From CAZAAW01 sp964483325 (lineage in GTDB: Bacteria > Pseudomonadota > Alphaproteobacteria > Rhizobiales > Kaistiaceae): a stretch of 64,000 nt of DNA. Every line of letters starts with the position of its first letter. The first letter of the stretch is position 1. This document shows positions 15,853-26,182 of the stretch, piece by piece. Position numbers and translations under genes: made by a program. The stretch is taken from assembly GCA_964483325.1 (NCBI GenBank), contig CAZAAW010000009.1, forward strand, positions 1 to 64,000. Reading direction: 5' to 3'. The notes beneath the pieces were generated by a model. That model worked only from the letters and a program-made list of their open reading frames with translations. It made no database searches and had not been told where the DNA came from.

Positions 15853-17301
15853 CTAGTCGCTGTCGCTGCGCAGCGCGTCAACCGTCCGGGTCGTGCTGTG
15901 GCCAGGCAGCAGGGGTAGCAGTTCGACGCGCCCGCCGGCCGCCTCGACGATATCCTGGCCGACGACTTCCTTGCCCTCGTAGTCGGCGCCCTTGAACAGC
16001 ACGCCCGGCTGGAGCGCGCCGATGAGGCTCTGCGGCGTGTCCTCGTCGAACACCACCACCAGGGCGACGGGACGCAGCGCCGCCAGCACCGCGGCGCGGG
16101 TCGCCTCGTCCTGTACCGGCCGGCCGGCGCCCTTCAGCCGCCGCGTCGAGGCATCGGAATTGACCCCCACCACCAGCCGGTCACAGCGGCGCGCCGCCTG
16201 CTCCAGCGAATAGAGATGCCCGCGGTGCAGGAGGTCGAAGCAGCCATTGGTGAAGCCGACAACCAGCCCGCCCTCCTTCCAGACGCGCACCTGCTCGACG
16301 GCGTCGCGTCGGTCGACGACGCTTGAGCCGTCGGTGCTGCCGATGGCGCGGCGCAGCTCGTGCGGATGGGCGATGGCGGTGCCGGGTTTGGCGACGACGA
16401 TGCTGGCGGCAAGATTGGCGAGCCGCACGGCGTCGCGCAGCGGCTGCCCGGCGGCGAGCGCCGCCCCGACGGTCGCCACCACCGTGTCGCCGGCGCCGGT
16501 GACGTCGTAGACGCGCAGCGCCGCGGCGCGCACATGCAGCGGTTCGGCAGCGCCGCGTTCCAGCAGCGTCATGCCGGCCTCGCCGCGCGTCACCAGCACG
16601 GCGTCGAGGCCGATGCGCTCCAGGACGCGCCGGCAGGCCGCCGCGGCCGCTTCGTCGCTGTCGATGGCGATGCCGGCGATCTGCGCCATCTCCTCGGCAT
16701 TGGGGGTGATCAGCGTCGCCCCGGCAAAGGCGGCGGGATCGACCTTCTTCGGATCGATGACAACCGGCACGCCGGCGGTGCGGGCGGCGGCGATGACGGC
16801 GGCCACCGTCGTTTCGTCGAGGACGCCCTTGGCATAGTCGGAGAGGATGACGGCGCCACTCTGCGGCAGGGCGGCGCGCGCCGCGTCGACGAGACGGCGG
16901 CGAAGATCCTCAGCGGCCGGGCGCGGGTCTTCCGAATCGACGCGCAGCAATTGCTGCCAGCCGGCGAGATAGCGTGTCTTGACGGTCGTCGGGCGCGACG
17001 GATCGGCGATGAGCCCGTCCCTGAGGCGCGGGAAAGCGCGGCAGAGGGCGGCGATCTCCGCCGCCGCCTCGTCGCTGCCGACCAGGCCGACCAGGGTGGC
17101 GGCGGCGCCGAAAGCGAGCAGATTGGCCGCGACATTGCCGGCGCCGCCGAGCGAGGCGTGAGCGCCGCCATAGCGCAGCACCGCCACCGGCGCCTCCGGC
17201 GAGGTGCGCGACACCTTGCCCTCGATGAAGCGGTCAAGCAGAACGTCGCCGAGCACCAGCACATCGGCATCAGCGAGGCGGTCGACGGCCGTGGCATCCA
17301 T
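15853..17301 (-). CDS. hldE: Bifunctional heptose 7-phosphate kinase / heptose 1-phosphate adenylyltransferase
   Basis: This 482-residue fusion makes ADP-heptose for the LPS inner core. The N-terminal ribokinase-like domain (about 1-325) shows the substrate motif GGAGNVAANL and the catalytic DVTGAGDTVVA. The C-terminal domain (about 340-482) is a nucleotidyltransferase with TNGCFDLLHRGH, whose HxGH is the adenylyl-transfer signature. Length and domain order are normal for HldE. The ATG at 17301 lacks a clear ribosome site. It is divergent from waaC, which uses the product, across a 126-bp gap. Confidence 0.96.
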   Translation of the reverse strand: MDATAVDRLADADVLVLGDVLLDRFIEGKVSRTSPEAPVAVLRYGGAHASLGGAGNVAANLLAFGAAATLVGLVGSDEAAAEIAALCRAFPRLRDGLIADPSRPTTVKTRYLAGWQQLLRVDSEDPRPAAEDLRRRLVDAARAALPQSGAVILSDYAKGVLDETTVAAVIAAARTAGVPVVIDPKKVDPAAFAGATLITPNAEEMAQIAGIAIDSDEAAAAACRRVLERIGLDAVLVTRGEAGMTLLERGAAEPLHVRAAALRVYDVTGAGDTVVATVGAALAAGQPLRDAVRLANLAASIVVAKPGTAIAHPHELRRAIGSTDGSSVVDRRDAVEQVRVWKEGGLVVGFTNGCFDLLHRGHLYSLEQAARRCDRLVVGVNSDASTRRLKGAGRPVQDEATRAAVLAALRPVALVVVFDEDTPQSLIGALQPGVLFKGADYEGKEVVGQDIVEAAGGRVELLPLLPGHSTTRTVDALRSDSD

Positions 17302-17427
17302 GGAATCTTGCGTGGCCCCGCAGCGGTTCGGTCCGGCGACGGCAGCCGGAACAGCATCCGGCGCCGCCGGCCCGGCGGCGACCGTGGTGATATCGGGCGC
17401 CGGGCGGCGCAGCAAGCGGCGGCTGCC

Positions 17428-18462
17428 ATGCGCCTCCTGATCATCAAGCTGTCGTCCTTCGGCGATGTCATCCATACCTTCCCGGCGCTGACCGATCTCG
17501 CCGCGGTACTGCCGGATGCGGCCGTCGACTGGATCGTCGAGGAGGATTTCGCCGCCACGGCCGCCACGCATCCGGCCGTCCGCCGCGTCCTGCCCTTCGC
17601 GCAGCGGCGCATGCGCTGGCCGCCGTGGCGCTGGCCGGCACTGCGGCGGGCGCGACAGAGGCTCGCAGCCGATATCCGCGCCGCGGATTACGACCTCGTC
17701 GTCGACCTGCAAGGGCTTCTGAAAAGCGCGGCCCTGACCCGTCTCAGCAAGGCGCCAAGCGTCGGCTATGACGCCGCCTCGGCGCGCGAGCCGCTGGCAA
17801 GCCGCTTCTACGGCCGGACAATTGCCGTCGACCGCCACCTGCACGCCGTCGAGCGGACGCGCCGCCTCCTGGCCGCGGCGGCAGGCTATGCGGTTCCGGC
17901 GACGCCGCCCGATTTCGGCCTGCGTACCGCCGCTGCCGCACCGCCACAGGATCTCGCCCTGCCGGCGCGCTACGGCATCGCCATCCACGCCGCCAGCTGG
18001 CCGACCAAGCTGTGGCCCGAGGACCGCTGGCGGACCCTCTTGTCTGCCCGCGCCGCCGCCGGCGAGGCGACGATCCTGCCCTGGGGTTCGGACGAGGAGC
18101 GCCAGCGCGCCCAGCGGCTGGCCGTCGGCATCGACGGCGCACAGCCGCTGCCCCGCCGCCTGACCGGCCCGGAGCTCGCCGCCGTCTTCGCCGGCGCCGC
18201 CTGGGCGGTCGGGCTCGATTCAGGACCGATGCATCTCTGCGCGGCGTTGGACGTGCCGGGCGTCTGGCTGTTCGGACCGACCGATCCCGGCCTCACCGGG
18301 CCGGTGGGCGCGGCGCAGACGGTGATCCGCTCCACCCATCCGGCGGCGCCCTGCAGGCGCCGCGTCTGCCACGACACGCCGGACGGCCTCTGCTGCATGC
18401 GCGGCATTGCCGAAAAGGACGTGGAGACCGCCTTGGCGCGGCAGGCCGCGGCCCTTCGCTAG
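17428..18462 (+). CDS. waaC: LPS heptosyltransferase I
   Basis: This 344-residue GT9-family enzyme adds the first L-glycero-D-manno-heptose to Kdo on the cytoplasmic face of the inner membrane. Typical features are the N-terminus MRLLIIKLSSFGDVIHTFPAL, the nucleotide-sugar loop around IAIHAASWPTKLWPEDRW and the late motif AVGLDSGPMHLCAALDVP. It pairs with hldE, which supplies ADP-heptose. Its TAG overlaps the TAG of convergent parB by two bases. The ribosome site is weak. Confidence 0.92.
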   Translation: MRLLIIKLSSFGDVIHTFPALTDLAAVLPDAAVDWIVEEDFAATAATHPAVRRVLPFAQRRMRWPPWRWPALRRARQRLAADIRAADYDLVVDLQGLLKSAALTRLSKAPSVGYDAASAREPLASRFYGRTIAVDRHLHAVERTRRLLAAAAGYAVPATPPDFGLRTAAAAPPQDLALPARYGIAIHAASWPTKLWPEDRWRTLLSARAAAGEATILPWGSDEERQRAQRLAVGIDGAQPLPRRLTGPELAAVFAGAAWAVGLDSGPMHLCAALDVPGVWLFGPTDPGLTGPVGAAQTVIRSTHPAAPCRRRVCHDTPDGLCCMRGIAEKDVETALARQAAALR

Positions 18463-19328
18463 CCGGCCTGCAGGCGCCGGCAGACCTCGTCGAGCTGTTC
18501 CAGATCGGCATAGCGGATGCGCAGCTCGCCGGAGCCGTTGGGGCGGTGGTCGATCGCCACGGCGAGGCCGGTGGCGTCGGACAGCGCCTTCTCCAGCGCC
18601 CGCGTGTCGGCATCCTTGCCGGCGGCGCGCTTCGGCGCCCGAGCCGGCTTGACGGCCGGCGCGGCGAGCGCCTCGGCATCGCGGACGCTCAGGCCTTCCT
18701 CGACGATCCGCCGCGCCGCCTCGGCCGGATCGGGTACATTGATCAGCGCCCGGGCATGGCCGGCGGTGAGCCGGCCATCGCGCAGATAGACCTGGACCGC
18801 CTCCGGCAGGCGCAGCAGGCGCAGCGTATTGGCGACATGCGGCCGGCTCTTGCCGATGGCGTCGGCCAGCGCCGCCTGGCTGTAGGCAAAGTTGTCGATA
18901 AGCTGTTGATAACCGAGCGCCTCCTCGAGCGGATTGAGGTCGGCGCGCTGGACGTTCTCGATGATCGCCAGCTCCAGCGATTCCTTGTCGGAAACCTCCA
19001 GGACGACGACCGGAACCTCATGCAGGCCGGCCTTCTGCGCCGCCCGCCAGCGCCGTTCGCCGGCGATGATCTCATAGCTGTCCGGCTGCCCGCCGACCGG
19101 CCGCACAAGGATGGGCTGGACGATCCCGCGCTCGCGCACCGACGCCGTCAGCTCCTCCAGATCCTCGGCTGTGAAGGACTTGCGGGGATTGCGGGGATTG
19201 GGCCGCAGGAAAGCCGTCGGGACGCGGCGGCTGCCGCGCGGCAGCTCGGCCGGCATGGCCTCCGCATCGAAATCGCCGATCAGCGCCGCGAGTCCCCGGC
19301 CCAGCGCCCGCCGTCCCTCGTCCGCCAT
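18459..19328 (-). CDS. parB: Chromosome partitioning protein ParB
   Basis: This 289-residue CTP-dependent clamp loads at parS and organises the origin region for segregation. The N-terminal CTP-binding domain has the C-motif GERRWRAA (90-97) and the box ENVQR (124-128); the helix-turn-helix follows (YSQAALADAIGKSRPHVANTLRLLRLP). The C-terminal dimerisation domain ends LEQLDEVCRRLQ. It lies 38 bp downstream of parA. Candidate parS sites are at 20823-20838 and 22771-22786. The usual downstream holA is not here; the neighbour is convergent waaC. Confidence 0.97.
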   Translation of the reverse strand: MADEGRRALGRGLAALIGDFDAEAMPAELPRGSRRVPTAFLRPNPRNPRKSFTAEDLEELTASVRERGIVQPILVRPVGGQPDSYEIIAGERRWRAAQKAGLHEVPVVVLEVSDKESLELAIIENVQRADLNPLEEALGYQQLIDNFAYSQAALADAIGKSRPHVANTLRLLRLPEAVQVYLRDGRLTAGHARALINVPDPAEAARRIVEEGLSVRDAEALAAPAVKPARAPKRAAGKDADTRALEKALSDATGLAVAIDHRPNGSGELRIRYADLEQLDEVCRRLQAG

Positions 19329-19366
19329 GGATTGTTCTCCCGCTCGTTACGTACGCGAATCGACCC

Positions 19367-20182
<816 letters not shown>

Positions 20183-20234
20183 GATCGTGCTCGGTTCTCT
20201 GGCCCGCTGTCGCGGCGGGCTGCGTCCCGGATCG

Positions 20235-20885
20235 TCACGGACCGGCGGCGGCGAGACGCTCGACATGCCGCACCTCGACAATGACTCCCGGGCCGATTCG
20301 GCTCTGATGTTCTACCAGATCGAGGCGCCAAGTCTGAGCGGCAAGGGCATATTCCGCCTGAAAGGTTGCACCTTTATGGAAATAGCCGGTCGCGCCGCGC
20401 TGGATCAGTGGCGCGCTTGCGGCGCACAGATCGGCGAAATCGGCCGTGGCGCGGCTTGAAACGGCGTCGAGCGGCACCGTCCAGCCGCCGATGACATCTT
20501 CGTAGCGGGCATTGTGAACCTCGGCCGGAGCCCCGGTCTCGCGGATGACCGTGCGCAGGAACGCCGCCTTGCGCCGGTCGCTCTCGACGAGATGGACGCG
20601 GGCCTCCGGCTGCCCTGCAAGGAGGATGGCCGTTACCAGGCCGGGAAAGCCGGCACCGCTGCCGAGATCCATCCAGCGCCGCGCCACCGGCGCCAGGGCC
20701 ACGAGCTGCGCGCTGTCGGCGACATGGCGGCGCCAGACATCAGCCAGCGTTGCCGCGCTGACGAGATTGGTTGCCGGCTGCCAGCGCCGCAGGAGATCGA
20801 CATGGATCGCCAGCCGCTCCCTCGTTTCACGTGAAACAGGCAGGACGTCGGCGAGCGCTTCGGCCGCTTCAGGCGGAAACGGCAC
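20235..20885 (-). CDS. rsmG: 16S rRNA (guanine-527-N7)-methyltransferase
   Basis: This 216-residue class I SAM methyltransferase modifies G527 of 16S rRNA; loss gives low-level streptomycin resistance in other bacteria. The SAM motif is MDLGSGAGFPGL. It starts with GTG at 20885, inside the end of mnmG (17-bp overlap). Codons for PVSRETRE contain the parS sequence at 20823-20838, a placement known from other alphaproteobacteria. Confidence 0.95.
   Translation of the reverse strand: MPFPPEAAEALADVLPVSRETRERLAIHVDLLRRWQPATNLVSAATLADVWRRHVADSAQLVALAPVARRWMDLGSGAGFPGLVTAILLAGQPEARVHLVESDRRKAAFLRTVIRETGAPAEVHNARYEDVIGGWTVPLDAVSSRATADFADLCAASAPLIQRGATGYFHKGATFQAEYALAAQTWRLDLVEHQSRIGPGVIVEVRHVERLAAAGP
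20823..20838. promoter_or_regulatory. parS site within rsmG
   Basis: CGTTTCACGTGAAACA matches the bacterial parS consensus TGTTTCACGTGAAACA with one outer mismatch; the central 14 bases are a perfect palindrome. It is encoded inside rsmG, about 1.5 kb from parB. Confidence 0.9.
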
Positions 20886-22779
20886 CGGCCGCCGCTCCCC
20901 GGCGCGCCCGCCGCCCCTGGCGCTTCCCCTGCGTCCGGGCCAGCAGCAGCGCCAGCGCCGCCGGCGTCATGCCGTCGATGCGCGCCGCCTGTCCCAGCGA
21001 CACCGGCCGCACCTGCCGCAGCTTCTCGCGCAGTTCGAGCGACAGGCCGGGAATGCTGTCGACATCGAGATCCTCCGGCAGGGCTGTCGCTTCGTCGCGC
21101 CGCAGCGCCTGGATATCCGCCGCCTGGCGGCGGATATAGACCGCATATTGCCCTTCGATCTCTACCTGGCGCTCGATGCCATCGGGAAAGGGCGGCAGAT
21201 CCGGCCAGATGCGCCGCAGCACCGGCAGGGTCACGCCCGGCAGGGCCAGGAGGTCCATGCCCGAGCGGCGCACGCCGTCATGGTTGATGTGCAGGCCATG
21301 CCGCGCCGCCTCGTCGGGCGTCAGCGTGCGGGCCTGCAGCTGCACCCTCGCCGCATCGAGCAAACCCTGCCGCGCCGTGAAAGCCTCCCGGCGCGCAGCG
21401 CCGACAAGCCCCAGCCGCAGGCCCAGCGGCGTCAGGCGCTGATCGGCATTGTCGGCGCGCAGCGACAGGCGATATTCCGCCCGCGACGTGAACATCCGAT
21501 AGGGCTCGCTGACGCCCTGCGTGACGAGGTCGTCCACCATCACGCCGAGATAGGCGTCGGCGCGGCTGACCATCACCGGCTCACTACCGCCGGCGCGCAG
21601 CGCGGCATTGGCGCCGGCGAGCAGGCCCTGCGCTGCTGCCTCCTCATAGCCGGTCGTGCCGTTGATCTGCCCGGCGAGAAACAGCCCCGGCAGCCGGAAG
21701 GTCTCCAGCGTCGGCTGCAGCTCGCGCGGATCGACATGGTCATACTCGATGGCATAGCCCGGTCGGGTGATGACCGCCCGCTCCAGGCCGGGAATGCTGG
21801 CGACCAGCGCCGCCTGGACCTCTTCCGGCAGCGAAGTGGAGATGCCATTGGGATAGACGGTCGGATCGTCGAGCCCTTCCGGCTCCAAGAAGATCTGGTG
21901 GCCGTCGCGCTCGCCGAAGCGCACGACCTTGTCCTCGATCGACGGACAATAGCGCGGCCCGCGACTGCCGATCTGGCCGGAATAGAGCGGCGAACGGGCC
22001 AGATTCTGCTGGATGACAGCATGCGTCGCCGCTGTCGTCCGGGTGATGTGGCAGTCCACCTGCGGCGTCGTGATGGCTTCGGTAAGGGCGGAAAACGGCT
22101 CCGGCGGCCTATCGCCGGGCTGGCGCTCGAGGCCGGCCCAGTCGATGGTCCGGCCGTCGAGGCGCGGCGGCGTCCCGGTCTTGAGCCGGCCGAGCCGCAG
22201 TCCCGCCCGCGCCAGGGTCGCCGACAGGCCCAGCGCTGGATCTTCGCCGATGCGCCCGGCGGGGATCGTCTTTTCGCCGATGTGGATCAGGCCGCGCAGG
22301 AACGTCCCGGTGGTCAGCACAACGGCGCCGGCGGCAAGCCGGCGGCCGTCACCAAGCCGGACGGCGGCAACGCGTCCATCGACGACATCGATATCGTCGA
22401 CCTCCGCCTCGACGACCACGAGCCCGGCCGTGGCGCGCACCGCCTCCTGCATCGCCGCGGCATAGAGCTTGCGGTCCGCCTGGGCGCGCGGGCCGCGCAC
22501 CGCCGGCCCCTTGCTGCGATTGAGGACGCGGAACTGGATGCCGGCGGCATCCGCGACCCGGCCCATCAGCCCGTCAAGGGCATCGATCTCCCGCACCAGA
22601 TGGCCCTTGCCGAGGCCGCCGATGGCGGGATTGCACGACATAGCGCCGATCGTCGCGAAGCGATGCGTGACGAGCGCCGTTCGCGCCCCGAGGCGCGCCG
22701 CCGCGGCCGCCGCTTCCACGCCGGCATGGCCGCCGCCGACGACGATGACGTCAAATCCCGCTGTGCCGTCCTGTTTCAC
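20869..22779 (-). CDS. mnmG: tRNA uridine-5-carboxymethylaminomethyl modification enzyme MnmG
   Basis: This 636-residue FAD enzyme, with MnmE, installs cmnm5/mnm5 on U34 of certain tRNAs. The dinucleotide fold GGGHAGVEAA (15-24) is followed by the family motif IGGLGKGHLVREIDALDGLMG. The C-terminal helical domain binds MnmE. It starts at a GTG that lies inside the second parS, 10 bp after the mnmE stop. The length is standard. Confidence 0.97.
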   Translation of the reverse strand: MKQDGTAGFDVIVVGGGHAGVEAAAAAARLGARTALVTHRFATIGAMSCNPAIGGLGKGHLVREIDALDGLMGRVADAAGIQFRVLNRSKGPAVRGPRAQADRKLYAAAMQEAVRATAGLVVVEAEVDDIDVVDGRVAAVRLGDGRRLAAGAVVLTTGTFLRGLIHIGEKTIPAGRIGEDPALGLSATLARAGLRLGRLKTGTPPRLDGRTIDWAGLERQPGDRPPEPFSALTEAITTPQVDCHITRTTAATHAVIQQNLARSPLYSGQIGSRGPRYCPSIEDKVVRFGERDGHQIFLEPEGLDDPTVYPNGISTSLPEEVQAALVASIPGLERAVITRPGYAIEYDHVDPRELQPTLETFRLPGLFLAGQINGTTGYEEAAAQGLLAGANAALRAGGSEPVMVSRADAYLGVMVDDLVTQGVSEPYRMFTSRAEYRLSLRADNADQRLTPLGLRLGLVGAARREAFTARQGLLDAARVQLQARTLTPDEAARHGLHINHDGVRRSGMDLLALPGVTLPVLRRIWPDLPPFPDGIERQVEIEGQYAVYIRRQAADIQALRRDEATALPEDLDVDSIPGLSLELREKLRQVRPVSLGQAARIDGMTPAALALLLARTQGKRQGRRARRGAAAGAVSA

Positions 22780-22786
22780 GTGAAAC
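22771..22786. promoter_or_regulatory. parS site at the mnmE-mnmG junction
   Basis: TGTTTCACGTGAAACG has the full 14-bp palindromic core. On the minus strand the GTG of GTGAAACAG is the mnmG start codon, so the parS doubles as the translation start. It lies 1.9 kb from the rsmG parS. Confidence 0.92.
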
Positions 22787-22789
22787 GCG

Positions 22790-24151
22790 TCACTTTCCGA
22801 TGCAGAAGTCCCGGAAGACCACGTCGAGCAGGTCTTCCACGCCGAACCGACCGGTTACCCGTCCCAGTTCGTCGCCGGCGCGGCGCAAATGCTCTGCCGC
22901 CAGCTCGGCGCTCGTTTCGCTCAATGCCAGCGACAGTGCCTCCTGACAAGACGACAGCGCCTGGCGATGACGCGCGCGCGTCACCAAGGGCGCCTCGCCG
23001 CCAAGCCATGTCGCCAGCCGCTGGCCAAGCATGTCGAGGAGCTCCAGCACGCCCTCGCCGGTCAGCGCCGACAGGCTGAGCGAGCCTCGCGCTGCCGCCA
23101 GTTCTTTCGTTGCCGAATCGACCACGTCCGCCTTGGTCAGCACCTCCAGCACATGGTCGCCCGCCGGCCGCTCCTCCAGCTGGTCCTGCCGCTCCCACAG
23201 CCAGAGCACCAGGTCGGCCGTATCGGCGCGGGCGCGGGCGCGGCGGATTCCCTCGCGTTCCACATCGCCGTCGGCCTCGCGGAGGCCGGCGGTGTCAACC
23301 AGCGTCGCGGCATAGCCATCGACATCGACCCGGATCTCCAGCACGTCGCGTGTCGTGCCGGCCTCGGCCGAAACGATGGCCGCGTCACGCCGGGCAATCG
23401 CATTGAGAAGGCTGGACTTCCCGACATTGGGCGCGCCGAGGATGACAATATCGGCGCCGGAACGCAGCCGCTCGCCGCGTGTTCCGTCGGCAAGGACGGC
23501 GCCGATTTCCTCCCGCAGCGCCGCCATGTCGGTCCGCACGCCATCCGACCAGGCGCCGGCAACGCCCTCCTCGTCGGAAAAGTCCAGTTCCGCCTCGATC
23601 ATCGCCCGGGCGCGAATCAGCCGCCCCCGCCAGCCTTCATATCGGTCCCGAATCAAGCCGCCGGCCTGCTGCACCGCCAGGCGGCGCTGCATCTCCGTTT
23701 CGGCGCTGACGAGATCGGCCAGCCCTTCCGCCTCGGTGAGATCCATCCGGCCGGCGGCGAAGGCACGGCGTGTGAATTCGCCCGCTTCGGCCGGGCGCAT
23801 CCCCGGCAGCGAGGCTAACGCCTCCAGCACCGCCGCGACAACGGCACGGCCGCCATGCAGGTGCAGCTCGGCGATATCCTCGCCGGTGAAGCTCGCTCCC
23901 TCTGGAAAGAACAGCACCAAGCCCCTATCCAGAAGGAGGCCGCTGCGCGGATCGTGCAGGGTCCTGAGCGTCGCCAGCCGCGGCTTCGGAACGCCGCCCG
24001 CTACCATTTCGAGTCCGAATCGGACGGCTGGCCCGCTGATCCGCACGATGGCGACACCGGCCGGCGGCGGGCCGCTCGACAGGGCGAAAATCGTATCATG
24101 CTGGACGTCCGACGCGCCGGCCGGCTGATCAAGCGTGAGGACATCCGGCAT
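22790..24151 (-). CDS. mnmE: tRNA modification GTPase MnmE
   Basis: This 453-residue potassium-activated GTPase works with MnmG on tRNA wobble uridines. The N-terminal folate-binding domain (HDTIFALSSG on) is followed by a helical region, an inserted G domain with P-loop GAPNVGKS (239-246), AGTTRD and DTAGLRE, and ends with the invariant FCIGK (Cys451). The N-terminus is about 15 residues longer than usual. The chosen ATG (24149-24151) overlaps the start codon of the divergent gene in a CATG; a TTG at 24160 is an alternative. Confidence 0.95.
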   Translation of the reverse strand: MPDVLTLDQPAGASDVQHDTIFALSSGPPPAGVAIVRISGPAVRFGLEMVAGGVPKPRLATLRTLHDPRSGLLLDRGLVLFFPEGASFTGEDIAELHLHGGRAVVAAVLEALASLPGMRPAEAGEFTRRAFAAGRMDLTEAEGLADLVSAETEMQRRLAVQQAGGLIRDRYEGWRGRLIRARAMIEAELDFSDEEGVAGAWSDGVRTDMAALREEIGAVLADGTRGERLRSGADIVILGAPNVGKSSLLNAIARRDAAIVSAEAGTTRDVLEIRVDVDGYAATLVDTAGLREADGDVEREGIRRARARADTADLVLWLWERQDQLEERPAGDHVLEVLTKADVVDSATKELAAARGSLSLSALTGEGVLELLDMLGQRLATWLGGEAPLVTRARHRQALSSCQEALSLALSETSAELAAEHLRRAGDELGRVTGRFGVEDLLDVVFRDFCIGK

Positions 24152-26165
24152 GGGCCGCAACCTGCTCTCCGAAGAAACCAGTCCCTACCTGCTCCAGCAC
24201 AGGGACAATCCGGTCCACTGGCACGCCTGGAACGCCGAGGCGTTCGCCAAAGCCCGGCGCAGCGGCCGGCCGATCCTCCTGTCGATCGGCTATGCCGCTT
24301 GCCACTGGTGCCATGTCATGGCCCATGAGAGCTTCGAGGACCCGGACACGGCGGACCTGATGAACCGCCTGTTCGTCAATATCAAGGTCGATCGCGAGGA
24401 ACGGCCCGACATCGACCAGATCTACATGACGGCGCTGCAGGCCTTGGGCGACGCCGGCGGCTGGCCGCTGACGATGTTCCTGACGCCGCAGGGCGAGCCG
24501 ATCTGGGGCGGCACCTATTTTCCGCCCGAACCGCGCTACGGCCGGCCGTCCTTCCGCGCCGTGCTGCAGGAAGTTGCCCGCATCTTCCGCGAGGAGCCCG
24601 ATCGCGTTGAGCAGAACCGCGTCGCCCTCCTGCAGCGCCTCGACACCAGGGTGGAGCACGATCCGGCCGCGCCGGGGCCTGCTCTCCTCGACGCCGCAGC
24701 CGCGACGATCCTGCCGCTCTTCGACAGGCGCAGCGGCGGCTTTGCCGGCGCCCCGAAATTCCCCCAGGCCTCGGTCCTGGAGTTCCTGTGGCGCAGCGCT
24801 CGCCGCAGCGGCGACGCGGCAACCGCCGATGCCGTAACCACCACCCTCCGCAACATCATCCAGGGCGGCATCTACGATCACCTCGCCGGCGGCATGGCGC
24901 GCTACTCGATCGACGACCGCTGGCTGGTGCCGCATTTCGAGAAGATGCTCTACGACAATGCGCAGCTGATCGAACGGCTCGCCCTTGCCTGGGTCGCCAG
25001 CGGCGATCCTCTGTTTCGCGTCCGAATCGACGAAACCGTCGGCTGGCTTCTGCGCGACATGCGAGCCGAAGGTGCCTTCGCCGCCAGCATCGACGCCGAT
25101 TCGCCGGACGGCGAAGGCGCTTTCGCCACCTGGACGCCGGCCGAGGTCGAGGCCGTGCTCGGCCCGGAGGACGGACACTTCTTTGCCTCCGTTTACGACA
25201 TCACCGAAGCCGGCAATTTCGAGGGCCGGTCGATCCCCAACCGTCTGGCGCGGCCCGCACCGCTGGCCGAGGCCGACGAGGCCCGCCTCGCCGACATGCG
25301 CCGGCGGCTCCTGGCGGCGCGCCTCACCCGGCCGCAACCGATGCGCGACGACAAGATCCTCGCCGACTGGAACGGCCTTGCCATCGCCGCCGTTGCCCTG
25401 GCCGGCGCCCTCTGCGGCCGGGAGGACTGGCTCGCCGCCGCCCGCGACGCTTACCGCTTCATCCTCGGCGCCCTGGCGCCGGACGGGCGCCTGCATCATA
25501 GCCTGCGCGCCGGCCGTCTCGGCCCGGCGGGCTTTGCCAGCGACTATGCGGCGATGATCCGCGCCGCCCTCGCCCTCGCTACGGCGACAGCAGACCCGGC
25601 CTATGTCGGCGATGCCGTCGGGCTAACCAGCATCGCCGACCGCCATCATTGGGACGCCGAGGCCGCCGCTTACCGCTTCACGCCGGACGACGGCGAGGCG
25701 CTTGTGGCGCGGCCGCTGCCGCTGGTCGACGAGGCCACGCCCAACGCCAATGGCCAGATGGCCGTCAATCTCATCCGCCTCTGGCGCCTGACCGGCGACG
25801 ACGCCTATCGCGCCCGCGCCGACGCCCTCCTCGCCCGCCATAGCGGCCTTGTGGCGGCCAACGTCATCGGCGGTGCCAGCTTTCTCAACGCCATCGACGA
25901 ACGCCTGACTGGCGTCGACATCGTCATCATCGTGCCGCCCGACGCCAGCGCCGAACCGCTCGTCGCCGCGGTCCGCAGCCGCTGGCGCGACAGCTATACG
26001 CTCGCCCTCCATAGCGGCACTACCGCCGAACTGCCGGCGTCCCATCCGGCGCACGGCAAGCGCGCCGTCAACGACGCGGCAACAGCCTATGTCTGCCGTG
26101 CCGAAACCTGCTCGGCACCGATCACCGAGCCTGACGCGCTGGCCGCCGTCCTCGGCCAGCCCTGA
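24150..26165 (+). CDS. Thioredoxin-domain protein of the DUF255/YyaL family
   Basis: This 671-residue protein has an N-terminal thioredoxin-like domain with the CHWC motif (C51, C54) in GYAACHWCHVMAHESFED, followed by an (alpha/alpha)6-barrel resembling N-acylglucosamine 2-epimerases (GGIYDHLAGGMARYSIDDRW, HFEKMLYDNAQL, DDKILADWNGL). This is the SPATA20/YyaL family, whose biochemical role is unsettled. No signal peptide, so it is cytoplasmic. The ATG overlaps the mnmE ATG in CATG; a GTG at 24135 is an alternative. The ORF occupies the junction where the mnmE block meets the smr block. Confidence 0.9.
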   Translation: MGRNLLSEETSPYLLQHRDNPVHWHAWNAEAFAKARRSGRPILLSIGYAACHWCHVMAHESFEDPDTADLMNRLFVNIKVDREERPDIDQIYMTALQALGDAGGWPLTMFLTPQGEPIWGGTYFPPEPRYGRPSFRAVLQEVARIFREEPDRVEQNRVALLQRLDTRVEHDPAAPGPALLDAAAATILPLFDRRSGGFAGAPKFPQASVLEFLWRSARRSGDAATADAVTTTLRNIIQGGIYDHLAGGMARYSIDDRWLVPHFEKMLYDNAQLIERLALAWVASGDPLFRVRIDETVGWLLRDMRAEGAFAASIDADSPDGEGAFATWTPAEVEAVLGPEDGHFFASVYDITEAGNFEGRSIPNRLARPAPLAEADEARLADMRRRLLAARLTRPQPMRDDKILADWNGLAIAAVALAGALCGREDWLAAARDAYRFILGALAPDGRLHHSLRAGRLGPAGFASDYAAMIRAALALATATADPAYVGDAVGLTSIADRHHWDAEAAAYRFTPDDGEALVARPLPLVDEATPNANGQMAVNLIRLWRLTGDDAYRARADALLARHSGLVAANVIGGASFLNAIDERLTGVDIVIIVPPDASAEPLVAAVRSRWRDSYTLALHSGTTAELPASHPAHGKRAVNDAATAYVCRAETCSAPITEPDALAAVLGQP

Positions 26166-26182
26166 CGGGCGTTATCGCTCCC

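Noticed and set aside
13510..15918. 802-codon plus-strand frame opposite the helicase
   Set aside because: Low-complexity His/Arg/Gln composition, no ribosome site, fully antisense to a clear helicase.
20545..23079. 844-codon plus-strand frame across rsmG, mnmG and mnmE
   Set aside because: It spans three well-supported genes on the other strand and shows no domain.
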